From an uncultured Sutterella sp. (GTDB lineage Bacteria; Pseudomonadota; Gammaproteobacteria; Burkholderiales; Burkholderiaceae_F): 12,645 nucleotides of DNA. Where the stretch lies: the NCBI GenBank assembly GCA_905192805.1, contig CAJJMF010000061.1, forward strand, positions 1 to 12,645. The letters are read 5' to 3'. This document shows, in pieces, positions 5,393 to 12,645 of this stretch. A program made the position numbers and the translations under genes. How positions within the stretch are numbered: position 1 is the first letter of the stretch; each line of letters begins with the position of its first letter. Below the pieces are notes generated by a model. That model saw nothing but the letters and a program-made list of their open reading frames with translations. It was not told where the DNA came from and searched no databases.

Positions 5393-6928
5393 ATGAGTAC
5401 CCAACCTACGATGACGAACCCCGTAACGACTAACCGCTCGAGCAACACGCTTGACACGCTCCCCTCCTTTACCCTCCTCAGTGCCCCACTCGGAGTGGCG
5501 GAGGACGTTCATCCCACGAACCGACCGCTGCCGCGCACCCCGGCACGCCCAAAACCCGGGCGTTGCCACACGTTATCTCACCGCCTTCCCTTGGCATTGA
5601 GCCTCGCGATCGCGGGGAGCCTTCTCTCGGGGTGTGGCACGATTACGGGGTTAGACGCAGGGAGCACGTTTTCGTGTAACGTCCCTGAAGGGGTACCCTG
5701 CCAAAATTTGGCCTCGGCCTACGTGAGTAGTCTCGCCCAATCGGACGCCAATACTGGCACCGACCTGGGAGCGGAGGATACGAAGGAGATAACCCAGAGA
5801 AACGCACCCGAGAACGCACCGACGTCAGGGAAGGACCAACGCACCACCTTGTCCGCTGCCGGGTCGCTTGCCGCGTATCGAGACGCGCAACGCCGTCACC
5901 GTGCGCATCCTGAGTCACTCACCCGTCGGATGACGGACGGGGAAATGGAGGCGTGGTTAGCCCGTCAAAGCGAAACGCCAACCTCTGCCCCAACGAGCGG
6001 CGAGCCCACCACGAGCGACGCGTCTGCCCTCACGCGAACGGGTGTGAATGGGGTCACGGGGGACGGCATCACGATGCCCCGCCGCGTTCCCGAACGGGTC
6101 TTAACGCTGTTTGTGGCCCCGTGGACCGACAGTGACGGCGATTTACACGAAGGCGAAACGGTGTACTTAACGGTCGCTAAGTCGCACTGGGCCGAAGGCG
6201 GGCGGCGTGCCTATTACGCGGGACGCGATGCCGTGCGCTCGGTGGATAGCCTCGAGCGGGTCGCAAACCGTCGTCCAGCGGTCGAAGTCGGAGACGCTAC
6301 CCCGACATCGAGCGCAACCGCCACAACAACAACGACAGCGCCGGCCACGACCGAGGGCTCCACGGGCCTCACCCCCGATCCGCATTGGGTGAGTAGTGAA
6401 GAGAATGTCACGAAGGTCACGACCCCCACGGCTGAAGCCCCCACGACCACGACCACGACCACGGCGAACGGCTCGGACCGCTCAGAGCGCTCAGAGCGCC
6501 TGATGCGGGAGGCGAAGGCCCTCGCCCAATTGCCCCCGACGCGACCGGGCACCTTAGAAGCGATGGATGAGCCCACCTACCCGCCCGTGGGTGTCGAAGT
6601 GAGTGACGATCCCAACGACCGACCTGCCACCGCTGCGCCCGCATCGCCCGTAGTAAGCGTACCAGCCACCCCTGCCACGGGGACGGCCACCCTCGGAACG
6701 GCACCGGTCAATACCACGGGCGCCGCCAGTACCACGAGTACCACGAATGCCACGACGCCCACGGCTGCCACGGCTCCGGCCGTGACCCAAGCCGCCACGT
6801 TGGAGGAGGCCACCGAGAGCGCGACAACGGACGCTACCGACGCCAGTAATCCACCTTCGACGGTCGCCCTCTTAGCGCACAAAGCCAAGCGTAACGCCGA
6901 GGCGAAAGGGACGGCTAAAACGAATTAG
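5393..6928 (+). CDS. traV: Type IV secretion lipoprotein TraV, greatly expanded
   Basis: TraV is the outer-membrane lipoprotein that anchors the F-type core complex. ATG 5393 has AAGGA (5380-5384) 8 nt upstream. The product is 511 residues, about three times F TraV (171). A hydrophobic signal stretch (about 65-78) ends in the lipobox LLSGC with acylated Cys81, preceded by an unusual 60-residue polar leader. After it comes the TraV hallmark: CGTITGLDAGSTFSC, then GVPCQNLASAYVSSL, with Cys95 and Cys103. A ~120-residue polar insert follows, then the second TraV block (about 228-266; RVLTLFVAPWTDSDGDLHEG and a terminal SHW). The rest (about 290-511) is Thr/Ala/Pro/Ser-rich low complexity, including a run of seven Thr at 351-357. 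Conserved blocks are intact, so this looks like a working anchor with a long flexible tail. It sits directly between traB and traC, with no traP or traR. Confidence 0.9.
   Translation: MSTQPTMTNPVTTNRSSNTLDTLPSFTLLSAPLGVAEDVHPTNRPLPRTPARPKPGRCHTLSHRLPLALSLAIAGSLLSGCGTITGLDAGSTFSCNVPEGVPCQNLASAYVSSLAQSDANTGTDLGAEDTKEITQRNAPENAPTSGKDQRTTLSAAGSLAAYRDAQRRHRAHPESLTRRMTDGEMEAWLARQSETPTSAPTSGEPTTSDASALTRTGVNGVTGDGITMPRRVPERVLTLFVAPWTDSDGDLHEGETVYLTVAKSHWAEGGRRAYYAGRDAVRSVDSLERVANRRPAVEVGDATPTSSATATTTTTAPATTEGSTGLTPDPHWVSSEENVTKVTTPTAEAPTTTTTTTANGSDRSERSERLMREAKALAQLPPTRPGTLEAMDEPTYPPVGVEVSDDPNDRPATAAPASPVVSVPATPATGTATLGTAPVNTTGAASTTSTTNATTPTAATAPAVTQAATLEEATESATTDATDASNPPSTVALLAHKAKRNAEAKGTAKTN
6443..6498 (+). 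repeat. Short tandem repeats inside traV
   Basis: ACGACC is repeated three times plus ACG at 6443-6463, coding seven Thr. CGCTCAGAG occurs twice in tandem at 6479-6496, coding Arg-Ser-Glu, with the palindrome GAGCGCTC at the junction. Further Thr-rich short repeats lie near 6322-6340 and 6723-6770. Such in-frame repeats can change length by slippage, which may explain the size of the TraV tail. Confidence 0.7.
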
Positions 6929-6999
6929 TCCCAAAACCCAAACCCACTTCGCTCGCTTAGTGCCCGATTGTCCCTTTAACGTTCGAGAGGACCCAACTC

Positions 7000-9900
7000 A
7001 TGGCCATCCCATTTTTTCGTTTTGCTCGCCCGCGACTCCCCGACAATGTGACGCCGCTCACGGGCTACCCCGACTTTACGCCCGGGGCCGTGGCGCATTT
7101 TGATCGCTTTGCCCAGTGCCTTCCCTTTGAATCAATGAGTGAAGAGGGGCTCGTCTTAACGCGTGGCTTAACGCCCGAGCATCCTGAGGGGATTGGGTTT
7201 GTGTTGGAATTAACTCCTCAGACGGGGGCGGATGAGGCACTTCAAAACGACTTGATTGGCCTCACGGCCCTCTTGCCCGTCGGGAGCGTTGTCTCGATTT
7301 CCACCTATGCGTCCCCAAACGTCACGGAGCGGGTTAACTGGTTAACGCCAAGCGAAAACGACATTAAAAGCCTCGTGCGAACGGAACCCATTGCCCCCGT
7401 CTCGCAACAAACGGCGCAGCTCCTCTTTGGGATGAATGCGGGACTCAAAGCCCACTTGGAGCGCCTCGCGCACCCCCGTGCAAGCGGAGCCAGTCTTGTG
7501 GCCCCCAGCCTACGGGTGCGGCACTACCGCGCCTGGCTCGTTTGCATCGTGCCCTTTGACTCGTTGACGAATTTAGCGCGGCTCGCGAGCCTCCAATCCG
7601 CCCATGCCATTTCCATCTTACGAGGCACGGCCGGGGACGGCAGTGCGCTCGCGAGCGACACGGCCCAAAGCGCCGTGGCGGAGGCCCATGCAAGCGTCGT
7701 AGCCTTGGGGAAACTCACCCGTGAGTCAGTCTCGCGCCTCTGGAGCGCCTGCCGGGAGCGGTTTCAAAAGGGATCCGTGCGGGTACCCTCCTCGGATCCG
7801 ACGTTTGCGCGCTCCCCTGGGGCGAGCCCAGATGAGGCCAGCGCGGTGGCCCCCACTTCCCACCCAGTACCGAACACTGCGCCAACCAGAGCCGCCACGT
7901 CTTTCCAAGGCGAGCGGGTCGTCACCGAAGCGCACGCGGAGGACGTGGAGGGCGCAGGCGACACCCCCGAACCGATGAAGGCGTTAACGGAGGGGTTAAC
8001 GGAGGCAGTCACGGAGGAAAGAAGAGCGGAAAGAACACAAGAAGAAAGCGAGGGCGATCCGAGCCAACACGACGGGGGGATCGAAGAGGCTGATGTGGCG
8101 GCCGATACCACGCCCGAGGTGGCCCTTGATGAAGCCCTCACGCAACTGTGCGCCAAAGTGCGCTCACTGCGTGAAGCCATGGTGACGACCTTGACCAACA
8201 ATGCGCTTTTCTCCCACGTCTGGGACGCCCAAACCCTGGTCGCCACGCTCGCTGAACTCTTAACCCTTCCGGACGTGACCGCTGGGGACTGGGTCCCGCC
8301 CGTGGTAAACCCCTATGCGCCCTTAAACGAACAAGTCATGAGCCCGGAGACCGAGATGGTGGTGGAGAAAACCGGCATTCGGTTTCGTCGGGTGGCGGTC
8401 GCGCAGGCGGACACGCTCACCGACCCCCGTACGGAACCCACGGGTGAGCCGGGTGCGTCGTTCGATGCTGCCACCCGTAGCGACGTCAATAGCGCCGAGG
8501 CGAGCGCAGAGGCGAGCGTCATCGCCACGAGTCTGGTGCTTAAAAACTACCCCGCCCCCTGGCACCTCTGGAGTGCAAGTTTATTGATGGGCTCGCCCGA
8601 ACGCGGCGGCACCCAAATCCCCTCGCCATTCATTATGACCAGCATTATGCGGGTCTTAGACGAAGCCAACGAACGCATGAAAGCGAGCTCACACCATGTG
8701 CGTGCCTTACAGATGCAACGCTCCCAGTTGAGCCTTTTTACGAACCACTATTTGAGTAAAGCCCGCGAGTGGCAGCATGCCGTCAATAGCTTTAAGGGCG
8801 AAGGCGGCATTGAAGCCGTGAGTCATATCGTCACGGTCTTTGCCCACCCCGCCCAACACGATCGGGCCGTGCAGGCCGTGAAAAGCCTCGCCCGACAATT
8901 GGGGGGCGAATGGCGGGAAATGACGGGCTTACACACCTTGGGCCTCATGGCCACGTTGCCACTTTGCTGTGGGCCCCTCTTAGCGGACGATTTGAAAACG
9001 GTGGGGCTGCTGCCCCGTCGCACAGGGGCGACGGCCTTAGCGGGTGCCCCGGTGGTTTTAGAGTGGCAGGGGAGCGAACGACGGGTGGATGAAACCCGCC
9101 CGACGCCCTTAGTGACCCTCGTGGGTCGACGCGGGGAATTAATGCCCTTAGACCCCTTTGCCAACCGTAACGGTGGCTACTCCATGGCGATCGTGGGGAT
9201 GCCAGGCTCCGGGAAATCGCTTTTGATGAATGCGCTCGCCTCTGCGACGCTCTTACGCGGTGGGATCGTCTGGGTGATTGACATTGGGCGCAGTTACGAA
9301 AAGATTGCGGATTTGTTTTCCGGGGACTTTTTGGAGTTTTCCGAGCGCGACGTCTGGAACCTCAACCCGTTGCAACTCTTAGCCAATGGCTCCACCGAAC
9401 GCTTAGACGACGTCGTGGCCATCATGGCCGAACTCCTGAGTCCCCACGAAGCCTTAGGGCAATTGGAGCGCAGTACGCTCACGAACCTCATTGCCGACAT
9501 TGTGCGCATCGCGAACCGCGAGGGGCGCGTCGCGAACTTTACGGATTTAGCCTATGCCTTAGACGCCGTCATTGCGCAAACGGGTGACCAACGCATTCGC
9601 GACCTACGTACCGAACTCGCCCCCTACTTAGGACCTTACGCGCAGTGGTTTGATGGCACGGGGCGACCCTTGACCTTTCAAAACCGCTTTAGCGTGCTGG
9701 AATTAGAGGGCCTCAAAGGGCATGCGGCGCTACGCCAAGCCGTCCTGATGACCTTAATGCTCATTATCGAAGACACGATGAGTAAAGATCGCGAAACGAT
9801 CAAGATGGTCTTTATTGACGAAGCCTGGGATTTGATGAAGGCGGGGCACTCGGCGCAATTTATTGAGTCGGGGTTTCGTCGGGCACGTAAACACCGCGGG

Positions 9901-10431
9901 AGCTTTGTGGTAGCCACTCAGGGACTCAAAGACTTCTTTAGTTCCCCCACGGCCGAAGCCGCCTGGTCGTGTGCCGAAACCAAATGCTTTTTGCGCCAAA
10001 ACAGCGATCAGGTCGCGAGCCTCATTGCTACCAACCGCTTTAGTGCGGATCCGGGCTTTTTAGCGCAATTAAAGTCGCTCACCACGGTCGCGGGGGAGTT
10101 TAGCGAAATGATCGTGAAGTCGGGCGACAACCCGATGGCGATTGGTCGCTTCACGATTGATCGACGCTCGCAGTTGCTCTTTTCATCGAACCCCGCGGAA
10201 GTGGCGCACATTCGTCGTTGGCAGCGAGCGGGGGCAACGCTCCTCGAAGCCGTGACCGAAGTGGCCTTGGGACATGTAGCGCCTGAGGGGACGGAGGACG
10301 CCCCCAGGGCCAGCAAAACAGATACCCTGAGCGCCCACGAGAACCCAACGATGAACCCAGCGATAAACCCGGCGACAAACCCGTCCACCCCGACCCCAAC
10401 GACGATAACGGGAGGTCACTATGTCGGATAA
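7000..10431 (+). CDS. traC: Type IV secretion ATPase TraC, with large disordered inserts
   Basis: TraC is the VirB4-class ATPase that powers pilus assembly at the inner-membrane face. ATG 7000 has GAGAGGA (6985-6991) 8 nt upstream. The product is 1143 residues against about 875 in F. The N-terminal TraC domain begins with the family's Pro/Tyr/Phe pattern (about 15-130). A polar acidic, Glu/Thr/Ala-rich insert (about 258-372) interrupts it, and a smaller Ala/Glu/Ser-rich one lies at about 468-505. Conserved sequence then resumes to Walker A GMPGSGKS (733-740, Lys739), Walker B MVFIDEAW (936-943, Asp940/Glu941) and the downstream FVVATQGLKDFF (969-980). All catalytic residues seem present. The C-terminus is a polar tail ending in four Asn-Pro-x-x repeats. 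The last 11 nt overlap the next start, suggesting translational coupling. Confidence 0.96.
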   Translation: MAIPFFRFARPRLPDNVTPLTGYPDFTPGAVAHFDRFAQCLPFESMSEEGLVLTRGLTPEHPEGIGFVLELTPQTGADEALQNDLIGLTALLPVGSVVSISTYASPNVTERVNWLTPSENDIKSLVRTEPIAPVSQQTAQLLFGMNAGLKAHLERLAHPRASGASLVAPSLRVRHYRAWLVCIVPFDSLTNLARLASLQSAHAISILRGTAGDGSALASDTAQSAVAEAHASVVALGKLTRESVSRLWSACRERFQKGSVRVPSSDPTFARSPGASPDEASAVAPTSHPVPNTAPTRAATSFQGERVVTEAHAEDVEGAGDTPEPMKALTEGLTEAVTEERRAERTQEESEGDPSQHDGGIEEADVAADTTPEVALDEALTQLCAKVRSLREAMVTTLTNNALFSHVWDAQTLVATLAELLTLPDVTAGDWVPPVVNPYAPLNEQVMSPETEMVVEKTGIRFRRVAVAQADTLTDPRTEPTGEPGASFDAATRSDVNSAEASAEASVIATSLVLKNYPAPWHLWSASLLMGSPERGGTQIPSPFIMTSIMRVLDEANERMKASSHHVRALQMQRSQLSLFTNHYLSKAREWQHAVNSFKGEGGIEAVSHIVTVFAHPAQHDRAVQAVKSLARQLGGEWREMTGLHTLGLMATLPLCCGPLLADDLKTVGLLPRRTGATALAGAPVVLEWQGSERRVDETRPTPLVTLVGRRGELMPLDPFANRNGGYSMAIVGMPGSGKSLLMNALASATLLRGGIVWVIDIGRSYEKIADLFSGDFLEFSERDVWNLNPLQLLANGSTERLDDVVAIMAELLSPHEALGQLERSTLTNLIADIVRIANREGRVANFTDLAYALDAVIAQTGDQRIRDLRTELAPYLGPYAQWFDGTGRPLTFQNRFSVLELEGLKGHAALRQAVLMTLMLIIEDTMSKDRETIKMVFIDEAWDLMKAGHSAQFIESGFRRARKHRGSFVVATQGLKDFFSSPTAEAAWSCAETKCFLRQNSDQVASLIATNRFSADPGFLAQLKSLTTVAGEFSEMIVKSGDNPMAIGRFTIDRRSQLLFSSNPAEVAHIRRWQRAGATLLEAVTEVALGHVAPEGTEDAPRASKTDTLSAHENPTMNPAINPATNPSTPTPTTITGGHYVG
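10342..10389 (+). repeat. Four 12-bp tandem repeats at the 3' end of traC
   Basis: Units AACCCAACGATG, AACCCAGCGATA, AACCCGGCGACA and AACCCGTCCACC encode four Asn-Pro-x-x blocks. They lie outside the ATPase domain, just before the coupling region to the next gene. Confidence 0.75.
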
Positions 10432-12645
10432 GGAGACGCTCACCTTTATTTCGACGGGGAGCAATCAAATGATTGTGGCGAACTGGGATTGGGTGCAACG
10501 CACCTTCCCGGCCGACCCAGAGCCCGCGGAATCGACACGAACCGCGGACGCGACGACACCCACCGAAATCAAGGCAAACAAGGAAATAAAGGAATCGGGC
10601 GCCCTTGAGGCAACGCCAGCCACCGCCCCCACGGCGATGACGCAAGCGCAGGACGCGACGACCGTTCTAAAACCGACCCCGCCCTCCCCCACTCCGGCTC
10701 ATGAGGCGCATCCGCCTCTTGAGGCGAATGAGGAGACGAAGGCAGTTGACGGGACGAAGGCAGTTGACGTTCATGAGCCGGCGATTAAAGCCCCGGTGGA
10801 GGCCGCCGTGGCTCATGTTGCCCATTGCGCCGATCCCGCCATGTCTGCCACGCCAGCCGATCCTCTCAACGAAGCGAATCCCGCGATCCCGGCCAATGAA
10901 GGGAGGCAGGCGAAGGTAGCGCCCGCTCACACGGCAACCCGTGTGCAGAACCCAGAGGTGACGGAACCCCTTCACACCGACGCCCCCATGACCGAGTCCC
11001 ACTCCGAACCCGAACCAGAATCGGAACGGGACCCCATGCGTGAGACGGTGAACCCGAAGCTGTCGACCGACCCCGTGCCTCCGAGCGACGTCATGACCGC
11101 AACGCACGATAGGTCGCCGACGTCCGAACGCATGGTCCTTACGGTCGAGAACGACGGGGAATCCTTTTTTGCGACCCCGCTCGCGGACGCTACCCCGGTG
11201 AAACACGCTGGCTTTAAATCCCGATTCGAGAAGATGATTCGTAGTGTGAAAGCCCTACTCGATCCCCACGGGGACGAAGACGCTGAGAAGTCGGGGAAGG
11301 CTACAAAGGCAACAAAACCTTCAAAGGCCCAAAAGGCTAAAAAGGCGGAACCTCTCGCGAAGGATGTCAAGGACACCGAGGACACCGAGACGGTCAAGGC
11401 GGAGACGGCTAAGGGGGAGGTGGCGACGCCCTCCCCCCGTAGAGCCAAGAGAGCCAAGCAGGACGCACCCCACCACGCCAACGAAGCCAACGACGCCAAC
11501 GTTGCAAGCGGTACCCCTACAGAAACCGACGCCCTGAGCGACCTGCGCGACCTGAGCGAGACCCCCACATCCGATACGAACGCGGTGAGCGACGTATCGA
11601 CCGAGGCGACGCCACCTGCAACGTCCAAGCGCACCACGCGGGCGGGTTCCACGACCGGGAAACGTCGGAAAACGAAACGCGTGAAGCACCCCGCAACGGA
11701 AGGCATCCCCAGTGTAACGACCGACACCCCGGTGTCGGACGCCGCTCACGACGCCCTGTCCACCCCCAGCACCGGGATGACGCACGACGCGACCGCCCCC
11801 GCGTCTCACGACGTCGAGGGTGAACCCTATGACAGGCCTGACATGCCTGACAGGCCTCAAACACCTCAAACGCGTGAAAGGCAGGAATCTGCTCACGAGG
11901 AACGCGTCACGTCAGAACCCCCAACGCCCCTCCCGACGGAAACGATCGTCGCGAGCGATACGGATGTGTTGAACGACGAGGAGGTTTTCGCAGCCGAGGA
12001 GGATGAGGAGGACGAAGTAGCGGTCCTAGTAGACGAGACGAGCGATCCCGCAGCCACCACAGTGGCCACAGCGACCACAGCGACGACCACAGCGACGACC
12101 ACCTCAGCGACCACGCCAGCACCTCAACCGAGTCGCAAGAAAAAGAAGAAAGCCCGTTTATCGCGTAACGCGTTCCCGCTCGGGAGTCAAACGGGCATTG
12201 CGGCGTTACTCAAAGGCGAAGGCTTATCCTTTGGGGACGTGGAGGGTGGTCCTCTGTCTCGGCAAAAGACCTCGGGTAACGACACCAACCCAACGACCGC
12301 CCCACACACCAGCCCGATAACGGAAACGGTGAGTGAATCGAACGATGCCCGTTCCACGACAAAAACGAGCACGCTTCGGGTCTTAACGCCTAACGGCGTG
12401 ACGGTACCCGACAACGGGGAACCCATCACGATTGGAGGCGCTTGGGTACCGGCTACCCCAGTTACCCCTCCACCCAAAAAGAAGGCAAAAGCAGAGAAGA
12501 AACCCACGCAAGGCCCAAAAGGGCCCTTAGGACCCATGGTACCCGTGGGGGAACCGAGCCCCGCACCGCGCTCGGATGGCGCTCCCGAGTCCAGCAACAC
12601 GACTCCGAAAGCCGCCGCTTGCGAGTCCGCGAACCAAGACACGAC
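10421..12645 (+). CDS. Giant low-complexity protein of unknown function (3' end outside window)
   Basis: I do not recognise this protein. ATG 10421 lies inside the traC end (11-nt overlap), with GGAGG at 10411-10415, 5 nt upstream, and the frame stays open for 741 codons to the window edge. The sequence has no signal peptide or transmembrane helix and is mostly Thr/Ala/Pro/Glu/Lys/Asp-rich, so probably disordered. Islands that look different are: the N-terminus (1-28, with ANWDWVQRTF); an amphipathic helix FEKMIRSVKALLDP (269-282); a Lys/Ala-rich stretch (288-333); a basic cluster (403-425); an acidic cluster (518-542); a Thr/Ala repeat (about 544-568); KKKKKARLSRNAFPLG then IAALLKGEGLSFGD (573-606); and a strand-like stretch TLRVLTPNGVTV...IGGAWVP (651-678). 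In F the gene after traC is trbI, then traW; this could be an unrelated cargo or regulator, or a huge N-terminal extension of such a component. Leucine codons change along its length. Confidence 0.85.
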   Translation, partial: MSDKETLTFISTGSNQMIVANWDWVQRTFPADPEPAESTRTADATTPTEIKANKEIKESGALEATPATAPTAMTQAQDATTVLKPTPPSPTPAHEAHPPLEANEETKAVDGTKAVDVHEPAIKAPVEAAVAHVAHCADPAMSATPADPLNEANPAIPANEGRQAKVAPAHTATRVQNPEVTEPLHTDAPMTESHSEPEPESERDPMRETVNPKLSTDPVPPSDVMTATHDRSPTSERMVLTVENDGESFFATPLADATPVKHAGFKSRFEKMIRSVKALLDPHGDEDAEKSGKATKATKPSKAQKAKKAEPLAKDVKDTEDTETVKAETAKGEVATPSPRRAKRAKQDAPHHANEANDANVASGTPTETDALSDLRDLSETPTSDTNAVSDVSTEATPPATSKRTTRAGSTTGKRRKTKRVKHPATEGIPSVTTDTPVSDAAHDALSTPSTGMTHDATAPASHDVEGEPYDRPDMPDRPQTPQTRERQESAHEERVTSEPPTPLPTETIVASDTDVLNDEEVFAAEEDEEDEVAVLVDETSDPAATTVATATTATTTATTTSATTPAPQPSRKKKKKARLSRNAFPLGSQTGIAALLKGEGLSFGDVEGGPLSRQKTSGNDTNPTTAPHTSPITETVSESNDARSTTKTSTLRVLTPNGVTVPDNGEPITIGGAWVPATPVTPPPKKKAKAEKKPTQGPKGPLGPMVPVGEPSPAPRSDGAPESSNTTPKAAACESANQDT
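10735..10769 (+). repeat. 18-bp tandem duplication in the unknown gene
   Basis: GACGAAGGCAGTTGACG occurs at 10735-10751 and again at 10753-10769, period 18 bp, encoding Thr-Lys-Ala-Val-Asp twice. A hairpin GAGGCG-CATC-CGCCTC lies just upstream (10703-10718). The near-identity points to a recent in-frame duplication. Confidence 0.8.
11831..11857 (+). repeat. Three 9-bp tandem repeats in the unknown gene
   Basis: GACAGGCCT, GACATGCCT, GACAGGCCT in tandem encode Asp-x-Pro three times (residues 471-479); a related CAAACACCT follows. The phase is kept with the reading frame. Confidence 0.8.
12053..12118 (+). repeat. Thr/Ala codon repeat tract in the unknown gene
   Basis: A tract of ACC/ACA/GCG/ACG codons encodes Thr and Ala almost only. 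ACAGCGACGACC occurs twice in tandem (12077-12100). It separates an acidic cluster from a Lys run, like a flexible linker. Confidence 0.75.

Noticed and set aside
6300..6800. Thr-codon repeats as a CRISPR or other non-coding repeat array
   Set aside because: The repeats are short, in phase with traV and without spacers, so they are coding low complexity.
5306..6999. Possible traP or traR (F accessory genes) between traB, traV and traC
   Set aside because: The gaps are only 87 and 71 nt and the traV frame fills the rest; no such gene fits.
7330..7347. GGTTAACTGGTTAACG repeat in traC as a regulatory site
   Set aside because: It lies in a conserved coding stretch and results from ordinary Val-Asn-Trp-Leu-Thr codons.
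10972..11727. 251-codon reverse-strand frame, with other long reverse frames at 10667-11206, 11321-11896 and 12187-12642
   Set aside because: They oppose a longer + frame that has a ribosome-binding site and coupling to traC. Their Val/Ser/Arg-rich composition is what the reverse complement of Thr/Ala/Asp-rich codons gives, and no family is recognisable.

Overview
The window carries the first part of an F-type conjugative type IV secretion (tra) operon, all on the + strand, in the order traA (pilin), traL, traE, traK, traB, traV, traC, followed by a very long unrecognised open reading frame that is still open at the window edge. This order is that of the F-plasmid mating-pair-formation operon, but without the accessory genes traP and traR. 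The host is a Gram-negative bacterium, because the core includes an outer-membrane lipoprotein (TraV) and a secretin-like protein (TraK). DNA is GC-rich in the genes and visibly more AT-rich in the first ~280 bases. Leucine usage is odd for such GC: CTC, TTA and TTG dominate and CTG is rare. I cannot name the genus, nor tell plasmid from integrative element.

Layout. 1-384 is an upstream control region. It holds two copies of a 12-bp dyad centred exactly 42 bp apart (119-130 and 161-172), and further perfect palindromes at 220-232, 248-264 and 278-287. 385-1004 encodes prepilin TraA and TraL. 1005-1343 is an unusually long non-coding gap with a candidate promoter and a UUCG-type hairpin. TraE follows (1344-2069), then a second long gap with inverted repeats (2070-2318). 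TraK (2319-3389), TraB (3455-5305), TraV (5393-6928) and TraC (7000-10431) come next, separated by short leaders. The last frame starts at 10421 inside the end of traC, with a strong ribosome-binding site, and runs at least 741 codons to the window end.

How they work together, from knowledge of F-type systems: TraA is the pilus subunit; TraL and TraE are inner-membrane assembly proteins; TraB, TraK and TraV form the envelope-spanning core (TraB crosses the periplasm, TraK is the secretin-like ring, TraV the lipoprotein anchor); TraC is the assembly ATPase.

What stands out is that most conserved components are inflated with Thr/Ala/Pro/Ser-rich, probably disordered segments. TraV is 511 residues against about 170 in F, TraC 1143 against about 875, TraB 616 against about 475, TraK 356 against about 240 and TraE 241 against about 190; TraA and TraL are normal size. 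The unrecognised protein after TraC is almost entirely such sequence, with a few short ordered-looking islands and a change of leucine codon use along its length. It is the most novel object here.
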